A DNA stretch of 64,000 nucleotides from Rhodoferax sp. WC2427 (GTDB taxonomy: Bacteria > Pseudomonadota > Gammaproteobacteria > Burkholderiales > Burkholderiaceae_C), in NCBI RefSeq assembly GCF_040822085.1, contig NZ_CP162006.1:1178001-1242000 (forward strand). Direction: 5' to 3'. The notes below the pieces were generated by a model. That model was not told the origin of the DNA. It did not search any database and worked only from the letters and a program-made list of their open reading frames with translations. The position numbers and the translations under genes are program-made. How positions within the stretch are numbered: the stretch's first letter is position 1; the number at the start of each line of letters is the position of its first letter. Shown here one piece after another: positions 13,345 through 20,828 of the stretch.

Positions 13345-14133
13345 TCAGGCTTTCTGGACTTTGGCGGCCCGTCCATCCAGGAAGGCGCGCACGCGGTCCT
13401 TGGCTTCGGGCGCGCTCTGGGCGATGGCGGCCATCATGGCTTCGGTCATGAAGCCCTGGTCGGACGGCTGCTCGGCAATGCGCGGCAGGGCGTGCATCAG
13501 CGCGTAGTTGGTCAGCGGTGCGTTCTGGGCGATGCGCTTGGCCAGCTCCAGTGCCTTGGCAAAGGCTTCGCCGGTGGGCACCAGGTACTGGGCCATGCCG
13601 ATGCGTTCGCCGTCTACCGCGTTGTAGACGCGGCCCGTCATCATCATGTCGGTCATGCGGGCGGTGCCGATCAGGCGCGGAATGCGCACTGCGCCGCCGC
13701 CGCCCACAAAGATGCCCCGCGAGCCTTCGGGCAGGGCGTAGAAGGTGGAGTCATCGGCCACGCGGATGTGGCAGGCGCTGGCCAGCTCCAGCCCGCCACC
13801 CACCACCGCGCCGTGCAGCGCCGCCACCACCGGCACCGGGCCGAACTGCACCCGCTCCAGCGCGGCGTGCCACATGCGGGAATGCATCAGGCCCTGGCCC
13901 GCGTCGCGGTCTTTGAGCTCGCTCAAGTCCAGGCCGGCGCAGAAGTGCGGGCCTTCGCCGTCGATCACCGCGGCCCGCACCGTGCCGGGCAGGCCGTCGA
14001 GCAGGTTGCGTAGCGCCAGGATGAGGCCGTCGTTCAAGGCATTGCGCTTGGCGGGGCGGGTCAGGCGGATGACGGCGATTTCGTGGTCGTCGCCGCAGAT
14101 GTCGAGGGAAATGTCGGGGTTGTGTGTGGTCAT
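13345..14133 (-). CDS. Crotonase/enoyl-CoA hydratase family protein
   Basis: Crotonase-fold enzyme of 262 residues. The oxyanion-hole segments are CAGLDLSEL and HGAVVGGGLELA; the two candidate acid/base glutamates are in GGGLELA and in LPEGSRGIFVGGGG. It would hydrate feruloyl-CoA to 3-hydroxy-3-arylpropanoyl-CoA. The known hydratase-lyase (Ech/HCHL) that makes vanillin is a close alternative, but the neighbouring SDR dehydrogenase and thiolases argue for hydration followed by beta-oxidation. It is the first gene of the minus-strand unit, facing the operator region at 14161-14255. Confidence 0.88.
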   Translation of the reverse strand: MTTHNPDISLDICGDDHEIAVIRLTRPAKRNALNDGLILALRNLLDGLPGTVRAAVIDGEGPHFCAGLDLSELKDRDAGQGLMHSRMWHAALERVQFGPVPVVAALHGAVVGGGLELASACHIRVADDSTFYALPEGSRGIFVGGGGAVRIPRLIGTARMTDMMMTGRVYNAVDGERIGMAQYLVPTGEAFAKALELAKRIAQNAPLTNYALMHALPRIAEQPSDQGFMTEAMMAAIAQSAPEAKDRVRAFLDGRAAKVQKA

Positions 14134-14160
14134 GGTGTGCTCTTCGTTGGTTGGATTATG

Positions 14161-14255
14161 GTTATGAAAAATAACTAAAACAAGCGGGATTGGGGACTCT
14201 ATCGTAGGTGCTTTCCCTAGCTTTTCGGGGTCGAAATATAGTTATGATAAATAAT
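14161..14255. promoter_or_regulatory. Two repeated near-palindromic sites in the divergent promoter region
   Basis: GTTATGAAAAATAAC at 14161-14175 and GTTATGATAAATAAT at 14241-14255 share 13 of 15 bases and start exactly 80 bp apart. The first has perfect GTTAT/ATAAC arms. They sit in the AT-rich gap between the divergent crotonase and thiolase genes and so are candidate operators for both units, possibly for the MarR regulator at 3055-3513. The regulator link is inference. Confidence 0.6.
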
Positions 14256-14287
14256 CAAATTTGCCCATTTGGGCGCAAGGAAAAGCC

Positions 14288-15493
14288 ATGTCCGCATACA
14301 TTCCCTACGGGGTTTACTGGTCGACCCCGTTTGCCAAATGGCAGGGTTCGCTGGCCCATTTGAACGCCTTGCCGCTGGCCGCCAGCGTGGGCAAACAAGC
14401 CCTGGCCGCACGCGGCTACGACATGGGGCAGATCGACCTGGCCATCCTGGGCCTGACCAACCCGCAAAAAGGCAGCTTCTATGGCCTGCCCTACGTCACC
14501 GGGTTGATGGGGATCGACCGGGTGGCCGGCCCCACTATCCAGCAGGCCTGCGCCACCAGCGTACGCGCCCTGCAAATGGCCGCGCAGGAAGTGCAGTGCG
14601 GCACCGCCACCAGCGCGCTGCTGGTGATGGCCGACCGCCAGTCCAACGGCCCGGTGCTCTACTACCCCGACCCCACCGGCACCGGCGGCTACGGCACCAC
14701 CGAGCACTGGGTGCCCGACAACATGGGCCATGACCCGTACGCCAAAAACCCCATGCTGCAAACCGGCGAAAACGTGGCCGCCCGTTACGGCATCAGCACC
14801 GCCGAGCAGCACGAACTGAAGCTGCACCGCTACGGCCAGTACCAGCAGGCGCTGGCCAACGACCGGGCGTTCCAGAAGCGCTACATGGCCGAGGTGCCTT
14901 TGACCGACGCCAAGTTCCGCAAGCAAACCGGTGTGCTCAGTGCCGACGAAGGCATCTTCCCCACCACTGCCGAAGGGCTGGCGAAACTCAAGCCGGTGAA
15001 GGACGGCGGCACGGTCACCTTCGGCGGCCAAACCCACCCGGCCGACGGCAACGCCGGGGCCATCGTTACCACGCGCGACCTGGCCCGCGCCGCATCGACC
15101 AACCCAAACATCGAAGTGGAGATTTTGGGCTTCGGCCAGGCCCGCGTGGAGCCCGGCTACATGCCCATGGCCCCGTCACCCGCCGCCTTCAACGCCTTGA
15201 AAAACGCCGGGCTGTCGATTGCCGACATCCACGCCATCAAGACCCACAACCCCTTCGCGGTGAATGACATTGCGCTGGCCCGCGACACCGGCTTTGCCTG
15301 GGAGAAGATGAACAACTATGGCAGCTCCATCATCTGGGGCCACCCGCAAGCCCCCACGGGTTTGCGCGCCATCATCGAACTGATCGAAGAGCTGGTGCTG
15401 CGCGGCGGCGGCGTGGGCCTGTTCACCGGCTGCGCGGCGGGCGACAGCGGCTACGCCACCGTGCTGCGCGTGACCGACAGCCGCAAGGGATAA
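14288..15493 (+). CDS. Thiolase-family acetyl-CoA acyltransferase (first of a pair)
   Basis: Thiolase-fold protein of 401 residues. The nucleophile is Cys88 in IQQACATS; KTHNPFAVND replaces the usual NEAF-type loop, GHPQAPTG carries the active-site His, and GLFTGCAAGDSG carries the second Cys. It starts with an AAGGA site upstream and is separated by 3 bp from the next thiolase gene. The expected reaction is CoA-dependent cleavage of 3-keto-3-arylpropanoyl-CoA to aroyl-CoA (for example vanilloyl-CoA) and acetyl-CoA. The changed NEAF loop makes it a divergent member, so a different condensing role is possible. Confidence 0.85.
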   Translation: MSAYIPYGVYWSTPFAKWQGSLAHLNALPLAASVGKQALAARGYDMGQIDLAILGLTNPQKGSFYGLPYVTGLMGIDRVAGPTIQQACATSVRALQMAAQEVQCGTATSALLVMADRQSNGPVLYYPDPTGTGGYGTTEHWVPDNMGHDPYAKNPMLQTGENVAARYGISTAEQHELKLHRYGQYQQALANDRAFQKRYMAEVPLTDAKFRKQTGVLSADEGIFPTTAEGLAKLKPVKDGGTVTFGGQTHPADGNAGAIVTTRDLARAASTNPNIEVEILGFGQARVEPGYMPMAPSPAAFNALKNAGLSIADIHAIKTHNPFAVNDIALARDTGFAWEKMNNYGSSIIWGHPQAPTGLRAIIELIEELVLRGGGVGLFTGCAAGDSGYATVLRVTDSRKG

Positions 15494-15496
15494 GCC

Positions 15497-16744
15497 ATGC
15501 AACACTTTTCAGCCAAACTGGACGCGTGGATCGTGGACGGCGTGCGCACGCCGCTGGTGGACTACTGCGGCCCCCTGGGCGGTGTGTCGCCCACCGACAT
15601 GGGCATCAAGGTGGCCCGCGCCGTGTTTGCGCGCAGTGGGGTGTCTGCGACGGATGTGGATTCGGTCGTTACCGGCTCGATGGCGCAGGCCGACTTCGAC
15701 GCCTTTGTGCTGCCGCGCCACATCGGCCTGTACGCGGGCGTGCCCATCGCCGTGCCTTCCATCCTGGTGCAGCGTATCTGCGGCACCGGCTTCGAGCTTT
15801 TCCGCCAGGCCGCCGACCAGATCACCCTGGGCTATGCCAACCTGGCGCTGGTGGTGGGCACCGAATCGATGACGCGCAACCCGATTGCCGCCTACACCCA
15901 CCGCAGCGGCTTCAAGCTGGGCGCGCCGGTGGAGTTCAAAGACTTCTTGATCGAAGCCCTGACCGACACCGCAGGCCCGGTCACCATGATCGAGACGGCG
16001 GAGAACCTGGCCCAAAAATACGGCATCACCCGCGCCGATGTGGATGCGTATGCCGCCCTGTCGTTTGAGCGCGCCTTGAAAGCCCAGGCCGATGGTTTTC
16101 TGGCGGGTGAAATCGTGCCCGTCACCAGCGAAAAGTTTGAACTGCCCGGCTACGCCACCCGTGGCATCCAACTGCCGCGCAAGGTCGCCCAGTTAGACCG
16201 TGACACCCATCCGCGCCCCTCTCCCATCGAAGCCTTAGCGGGCCTGCGCAGCGTCTACCCCGGCGGCGTGCAAACTGCGGGCAACAGTTCGGCCCTGGTG
16301 GATGGCGCGGTGGGCGCGCTGGTAGCCAGCGACACGTATGTGCGCAAACACGGCCTGCAGCCGCTGGCCCGTTTGCGCGGTGCCGCCGCCGCCGGTGTAC
16401 CGCCCGAGCTGATGGGCATCGGCCCCGCGCCCGCCATCCGCGCCTTGCTGGAGCGCTGCGGCCTGACGCTGGACGACATTGGCCTGTTCGAGATCAACGA
16501 GGCCCAGGGCGCACAAACCATTGCGGTGGAACGCGAGCTGGGCCTGGACCGCGACAAGCTGAATGTGAATGGCGGCGCGATTGCGCTGGGCCACCCCCTG
16601 GCCGCCACCGGCGTGCGCCTCACCATCACCCTGGCCCGCGAGCTGCGCTGCCGGGGGCTGCGTTACGGCATCTCCAGCGCCTGCGTGGGCGGCGGCCAGG
16701 GCATGGCCTTACTGATTGAAAACCCCGAATACCTGAAAGACTGA
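15497..16744 (+). CDS. Acetyl-CoA acyltransferase (thiolase, second of a pair)
   Basis: Canonical thiolase of 415 residues: nucleophile Cys95 in VQRICGTGFE, NEAQGAQT loop, GHPLAATGVR with the His, and SACVGGGQGMA with the second Cys. It follows the first thiolase by 3 bp and is followed by the CoA-transferase within 2 bp, so the three are one operon. Two thiolases in tandem may split substrates between them or form a mixed complex; sequence alone does not decide. Confidence 0.92.
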   Translation: MQHFSAKLDAWIVDGVRTPLVDYCGPLGGVSPTDMGIKVARAVFARSGVSATDVDSVVTGSMAQADFDAFVLPRHIGLYAGVPIAVPSILVQRICGTGFELFRQAADQITLGYANLALVVGTESMTRNPIAAYTHRSGFKLGAPVEFKDFLIEALTDTAGPVTMIETAENLAQKYGITRADVDAYAALSFERALKAQADGFLAGEIVPVTSEKFELPGYATRGIQLPRKVAQLDRDTHPRPSPIEALAGLRSVYPGGVQTAGNSSALVDGAVGALVASDTYVRKHGLQPLARLRGAAAAGVPPELMGIGPAPAIRALLERCGLTLDDIGLFEINEAQGAQTIAVERELGLDRDKLNVNGGAIALGHPLAATGVRLTITLARELRCRGLRYGISSACVGGGQGMALLIENPEYLKD

Positions 16745-16745
16745 C

Positions 16746-18317
16746 ATGCACATCATCACTGCAGCCCAAGCTGGCGCACTCATCCAAGACAACGCCACCA
16801 TCTTCCTGGGCGGCCTGGCCGTGACCAGCCTGCCTGAGGAGGTGCTCAAGGGCGTGGAGCAGACCTTTCTGGCCACCGGCCACCCGCGCAACCTGACCAC
16901 CTGGGCGTGCGGCGCCATCGGCAATAGCAAGGACGCAGGCATGGTCCACTTTGCCCACCCCGGCATGATCAAACGCACCATCGCGGGTCACTTCGGACAG
17001 ACAGGGGCCGAGATGATGAAGATGGTGTTTGCGGGCGAGGTCGAGGCCTACAACTTCCCGCAGGGCAGCCTGTCGCACCTCACGCGCCACATCGCCAGCC
17101 GCAGCCCCGGCCTGCTGACCAAGGTGGGCCTGGGCACCTTTGTGGACCCGCGCATCGAAGGCGGCAAGCTCAACAGCCAGTCCACCGAAGACCTGGTCAA
17201 GCTGGTGGAATTTGCGGGCGAAGAATGGCTGTTTTACCCCTGTCCCAAGATTGACGTAGCCATCATCCGCGGCACCCTGGCCGATGAAAACGGCAATATC
17301 ACGCTGGACAAAGAGGGCGTGCTGCTGGAGCAGATCAACATCGCCCACGCGGCCAAGGCCTGCGGCGGCATCGTCATCGCCCAGGTGGAGCGCATCGTGC
17401 AAGCGGGCAGCCTGCACCCCAAGGCGGTGAAGATCCCCGGCGTCTCGGTGGACTACGTGGTGGTCAGCCAGCCCGAAAACCACATGCAGACCATCGCCAC
17501 CCAGTTCAACCCCGCCCTGTGCGGCGACGTGCGCGTGCCCACCAGCTCGCTGGAGCCCATGGCGCTGGACGAGCGCAAGGTCATCGCCCGCCGCACCGCC
17601 ATGGAGCTCAAGCCCGGTGCCATCACCAACCTGGGCATCGGCATCCCCGCCGGGGTGCCGTCGGTGGCGGCCGAAGAGGGTGTGTCCGACCAGCTGACGC
17701 TGAGCATCGAGAGCGGCATCACCGGCGGCATCCCCGCGCAGCTGGGCGACTTCGGCGTGGCCTACAACGCCGAGGCCATCATCGAGCAGTCGCTGCAATT
17801 CGACTTCTACGACGGTGGCGGCCTGGATGCCAGCTTCCTGGGCCTGGCCCAGGCCGACTACTGGGGCAACGTCAACGTGAGCAAGTTCAACGGCCGCCCG
17901 GTCGGCTGCGGTGGCTTCGTCAACATCACCCGCTCCACCAAGAAGCTGGTGTTCTGCGGCACCTTCACCGCCGGTGGCCTGCAGGTGCAAGTGGCCGACG
18001 GCCAGCTCACCATCGTTCAAGAGGGCAAATCCCGCAAGTTCATCGAAAAGGTCGAGCAAATCACCTTCAACGGCCATGACGCAGCATTGCGCCAGCAAGA
18101 AGTGTTGTTCGTCACCGAGCGCGCAGTGTTCCAGCTCACCACCGACGGCCTGGAGCTGACCGAGATCGCCCCGGGTGTGGACCTGGAGCGCGACGTGCTG
18201 GCGCACATGGGGTTCAAGCCGATCATGCGGGATGTGAAGACCATGGACGCGGGGCTGTTCAGCGCGCAGTGGGGGGGGCTGGCGAAGGCGATGGCGGCCA
18301 GGGCGGTGCAGGGGTAG
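16746..18317 (+). CDS. Acyl-CoA:acetate/3-ketoacid CoA-transferase (YdiF/propionate CoA-transferase type)
   Basis: Family I CoA-transferase of 523 residues in which the alpha and beta halves are fused. The N-terminal half has DNATIFLGGLAVTSLPEEV; the C-terminal half has NLGIGIPAGVPSVAAEEG and the catalytic Glu322 in SIESGITGGIP, which forms the glutamyl-CoA thioester. It would move CoA between acyl-CoA and acetate or a keto acid. In this operon it may recover CoA from aroyl-CoA or activate the incoming acid without ATP. It is the last gene of the plus-strand unit, followed by a dispersed repeat. Confidence 0.88.
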   Translation: MHIITAAQAGALIQDNATIFLGGLAVTSLPEEVLKGVEQTFLATGHPRNLTTWACGAIGNSKDAGMVHFAHPGMIKRTIAGHFGQTGAEMMKMVFAGEVEAYNFPQGSLSHLTRHIASRSPGLLTKVGLGTFVDPRIEGGKLNSQSTEDLVKLVEFAGEEWLFYPCPKIDVAIIRGTLADENGNITLDKEGVLLEQINIAHAAKACGGIVIAQVERIVQAGSLHPKAVKIPGVSVDYVVVSQPENHMQTIATQFNPALCGDVRVPTSSLEPMALDERKVIARRTAMELKPGAITNLGIGIPAGVPSVAAEEGVSDQLTLSIESGITGGIPAQLGDFGVAYNAEAIIEQSLQFDFYDGGGLDASFLGLAQADYWGNVNVSKFNGRPVGCGGFVNITRSTKKLVFCGTFTAGGLQVQVADGQLTIVQEGKSRKFIEKVEQITFNGHDAALRQQEVLFVTERAVFQLTTDGLELTEIAPGVDLERDVLAHMGFKPIMRDVKTMDAGLFSAQWGGLAKAMAARAVQG

Positions 18318-18340
18318 TGGAGCCGATTGGTTTTTGGTGA

Positions 18341-18406
18341 TTTGCTTCTAAAATAATAGCTGCTCACGACTATCCCATAAGCACAAGCAGCCTATTTCCT
18401 ATAAAT
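18341..18406 (+). repeat. Dispersed palindromic repeat, copy 4
   Basis: AAAATAATAGCTGCTC, then CCCATAAGCACAAGCAG, then CCTATTTCCTATAAAT. It lies directly before the ATG of the PPC-domain gene. Confidence 0.8.
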
Positions 18407-18409
18407 CCC

Positions 18410-18829
18410 ATGCAAACCCTCCCCCTGCGCCTCACCCCCGGCCAAGACCTGCGCCAGGCCCTGGAAGCCGCCGTGCGCAGCCACAACTGCCAGGCGGCTT
18501 TTGTGCTGTCGGGCATCGGCAGCCTGTCTACTGCCGGGCTGCGCTTTGCCGGGGCAGAGCAGCCGCAGCGGCTGGTGGGGGACCTGGAAATCCTCAGCCT
18601 GTCTGGCACGGTGGCGTTTGACGGAGCGCGCAGCAGTTCGCACCTGCACATGGCGCTGTCCACCGCGACCGGTGCCGTGCTGGGTGGGCATGTGGCAGCG
18701 GGCTGCATGGTGCGGACCACGGCGGAGGTGCTGCTGGCGCTGTTGCCCGAGTGGACGTTTGCGCGGGAGCTGGATGCGCAAACGGGGTTTGGCGAGCTGG
18801 TGGTGCGGGGCCGGTCGGGCTTGGATTGA
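18410..18829 (+). CDS. PPC (DUF296) domain protein
   Basis: Single-domain protein of 139 residues of the plants-and-prokaryotes-conserved family. Typical features are the early SHNCQAAFVLSGIGSLSTAGLRF, LSLSGTVAFDG, the paired histidines in SSHLHMALS and GGHVAAGCMVRTTAEV. The bacterial forms are trimers with a putative metal site; their biochemical role is not established. There is no AT-hook, unlike plant relatives. Its start codon is four bases after a dispersed repeat, and no ribosome site is evident. Confidence 0.85.
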   Translation: MQTLPLRLTPGQDLRQALEAAVRSHNCQAAFVLSGIGSLSTAGLRFAGAEQPQRLVGDLEILSLSGTVAFDGARSSSHLHMALSTATGAVLGGHVAAGCMVRTTAEVLLALLPEWTFARELDAQTGFGELVVRGRSGLD

Positions 18830-18847
18830 GCGGTTTCTAGAATGTTG

Positions 18848-18869
18848 TATTCAAAATGCATATTGCATA
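18848..18869. promoter_or_regulatory. Operator-like imperfect palindrome (distal)
   Basis: Arms TATTCAAAAT and ATATTGCATA around a central GC; a degenerate copy of the perfect palindrome 53 bp downstream, in front of the AbiEi-like regulator gene. Confidence 0.62.
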
Positions 18870-18900
18870 AATTCTGATTTTTACCCGAATTTTTGTGGCA

Positions 18901-18922
18901 TATTCAATATTCATATTGAATA
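18901..18922. promoter_or_regulatory. Operator-like perfect palindrome (proximal)
   Basis: Left arm TATTCAATAT, spacer TC, and a right arm that is its exact reverse complement. It ends 11 bp before the start codon at 18934, well placed for autorepression of the two-gene unit. Confidence 0.72.
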
Positions 18923-18933
18923 AAAGTGAAATT

Positions 18934-19488
18934 ATGGGTTCGTCAGGAATTAAATCGCGCCTGAGCCACGCGCAGTGGTCGCTCAAGCCGCAAGACCTGG
19001 TCATGGCTTTCAAGCTGGTCAGCTTGGCGGGGCAGCGCTTGCCCTATGTGGCCTTGGCGGAGGCTTTGCAGTTGTCGCAATTTGAGGCGCATGCCTGCGT
19101 GGCGCGGCTCAGCGCTGCGCGGCTGCTGGCCGAGGTGAACGAGGTGCCAACTCTGGTGATGGCCGCATTCCGACCGATGGTGCTGCTGGGGGCTCCGTAT
19201 TTCTTCCCGGCGGTGCGCGGCGGGCTGGTCATGGGCTTCCCCACAGCCTATGGGGCGGAGCCGATCAAATCCAAAGTGTTGTTTGCCGATGACATGCCCC
19301 CCGTGTGGCCCCACGCGGATGGTCCCGTGCGTGGCATGGCCTTGTTACCGCTGTACCCCAAGCTTCCGTTGGCTGCGCTCAAAGATCCCGCGCTCTACAC
19401 CATGCTGGCCCTGTTTGATGCGCTGCGTATTGGCCAGGCCCGCGAGCGGGAAATGGCGCGCCAGCTTTTAGAGGAACGGCTGGTGTGA
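18934..19488 (+). CDS. Winged-helix regulator, AbiEi-like antitoxin candidate
   Basis: Protein of 184 residues. The N-terminal third forms a winged-helix-like region (LPYVALAEALQLSQFEAHACVARLSAARLL). The C-terminal part (YFFPAVRGGLVMGFPTAYGAEP, then VWPHADGPVRGMALLPLYPKLP) is a block I recall in uncharacterised proteobacterial proteins encoded next to nucleotidyltransferases. It overlaps the next gene by TGATG, so the pair is co-translated. Two tandem palindromes lie just upstream. Size, order and operators match the AbiEi antitoxin of AbiE systems, but no firm family hit can be claimed. The N-terminal start at 18934 was chosen because the region before it holds the palindrome. Confidence 0.7.
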   Translation: MGSSGIKSRLSHAQWSLKPQDLVMAFKLVSLAGQRLPYVALAEALQLSQFEAHACVARLSAARLLAEVNEVPTLVMAAFRPMVLLGAPYFFPAVRGGLVMGFPTAYGAEPIKSKVLFADDMPPVWPHADGPVRGMALLPLYPKLPLAALKDPALYTMLALFDALRIGQAREREMARQLLEERLV

Positions 19489-20207
19489 TGGCTGCCATAC
19501 ACAACCCCAACCTGGCGATTTTGGAACTGGTGGCGCAGGCGTTGGGCCCGGTGTGCGACAGCGTGGTGTTCGTCGGGGGCTGTGCCACAGGCTTGCTGCT
19601 GACACAGGAGCGGCCCGACCGCATACGCATCACCGAAGACGTGGATATCGTTGCCCAGGCGTTGACGACACAGGACTACCACGCCATCGAAAAGCGGGTA
19701 CGGGCACAGGGGTTCAGCAACGATATGCGGGCCGATGCACCCATTTGCCGGTGGGTCTACCAGAACGTCACTTTGGATTTGATGCCTACGGTGAAGGATA
19801 TTCTGGGTTTTGCCAACCGCTGGTATCCGCTGGCGCTGCGCACTGCATCGGTAGTCTGCTTGCCCAGTGGCATGGAGATCAAGCTCATTACCGCGCCGGT
19901 ATTCATTGCCACCAAGCTGGAAGCGTTTAAAGACCGTGGGAAAGATGCTAATGGCAAGCCCGATTTTCTGGGTAGCCACGACCTGGAAGACATCGTCACC
20001 GTGGTGGACAGACGGCCAGAACTGTTGGACGAATGCCGTGCGATGCCGGTCGAATTGCGCCAGTATTTGGCCGAGGAATTCACGGCGCTGTTTGCCAATA
20101 CCGAGTTTGAACCCACGCTGGCAGGGCATTTGCCGGGTGACGCATTCAGCCAGCAGCGCGCCAGGCCCTTGGCCAAGAAGTTGCGAGAGCTTGCGCAACT
20201 GACCTAG
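19488..20207 (+). CDS. Nucleotidyltransferase-fold protein, AbiEii-like toxin candidate
   Basis: Protein of 239 residues with a minimal nucleotidyltransferase signature: FVGGCATGLLL (Gly-Gly at 30-31) followed by RIRITEDVDIV (Asp51 and Asp53), as in AbiEii/AbiGii (DUF1814) proteins. A later LITAPVFIATKLEAFKDRGKDANG...SHDLEDIV segment matches the KxxAxxxR...DxxDI core of that family. AbiEii toxins transfer nucleotides to targets such as tRNA; the reaction here is not known. Coupling to the upstream regulator by TGATG supports a toxin-antitoxin-like module. A GTG three bases upstream is an alternative start. Confidence 0.75.
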   Translation: MAAIHNPNLAILELVAQALGPVCDSVVFVGGCATGLLLTQERPDRIRITEDVDIVAQALTTQDYHAIEKRVRAQGFSNDMRADAPICRWVYQNVTLDLMPTVKDILGFANRWYPLALRTASVVCLPSGMEIKLITAPVFIATKLEAFKDRGKDANGKPDFLGSHDLEDIVTVVDRRPELLDECRAMPVELRQYLAEEFTALFANTEFEPTLAGHLPGDAFSQQRARPLAKKLRELAQLT

Positions 20208-20233
20208 TGCGAACAATGATCTATAGCCCCACC

Positions 20234-20554
20234 ATGACCACCATCCCCTCCCTCACCCAAGCCCTGCGGGACTTCGCGGCGGCGCGCGACTGGGCACCGT
20301 TTCACTCGCCCAAAAACCTGGCCAGCGCGCTGAGTGTGGAGGCGGCCGAGCTGCTGGAGCACTTCCAGTGGCTGACCGAAGACCAAAGCCGCAAGCTGTC
20401 CGCGCCGCAAACAGCCGAAGTTGCCGCCGAGGCGGCTGACGTGCTGCTGTACCTGCTGCAGCTATGCGACCAGCTGGATATCGACCTGCTGGAGGCCGCC
20501 CGCCTGAAGATGGTTGTGAACGGGCAAAAATATCCACCACTACCAAATAAATAG
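20234..20554 (+). CDS. MazG-like nucleotide pyrophosphohydrolase
   Basis: All-alpha NTP pyrophosphatase of 106 residues, similar to dCTPase/RS21-C6-type MazG-like enzymes. The metal-binding Glu/Asp pattern is clear: LSVEAAELLEHFQW, then EVAAEAADVLLYLLQLCDQL (E-x-x-E and E-x-x-D). It hydrolyses (d)NTPs to monophosphates, usually as housecleaning. Its last 24 codons belong to a 107-bp sequence that recurs at 31600-31706, and its stop codon lies within a dispersed repeat. ATG 20234 was chosen because the MazG-like homology starts there. Confidence 0.9.
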   Translation: MTTIPSLTQALRDFAAARDWAPFHSPKNLASALSVEAAELLEHFQWLTEDQSRKLSAPQTAEVAAEAADVLLYLLQLCDQLDIDLLEAARLKMVVNGQKYPPLPNK

Positions 20555-20589
20555 CTGCTTACGCCCATTTCATAAGCGTTGGCGGCCTA
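20483..20589 (+). repeat. Direct repeat A flanking the signalling block
   Basis: A 107-bp sequence holding the last 24 codons of the mazG-like gene plus dispersed repeat copy 5. It matches 31600-31706 with about 8 mismatches and no gaps. Confidence 0.9.
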
Positions 20590-20593
20590 TTTC
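20542..20593 (+). repeat. Dispersed palindromic repeat, copy 5
   Basis: AATAGCTGCTTACGCC, then CATTTCATAAGCGTTGG, then CGGCCTATTT; it overlaps the mazG-like stop codon. Confidence 0.8.
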
Positions 20594-20828
20594 TCTCTGT
20601 AAATTACCGGAGCTGGGGCAGGCCATTGAATGGTCGCCAAAGAGCGCGTATTCGCCACCTACGCCTCGATTCTCGGTATGGCGCGCTGCCTCCTCCGGTG
20701 GAAGGACAGAAGGCTTGGCATCGACTCTATTCGATTGATAGCAGGGGTACGATGTCGCATATGGTTTCCATGGTCGATACGCCTGGGTTCGTGCAAGAAC
20801 TCGCCTTTTAGCGGGGTTTGATCTTCCT

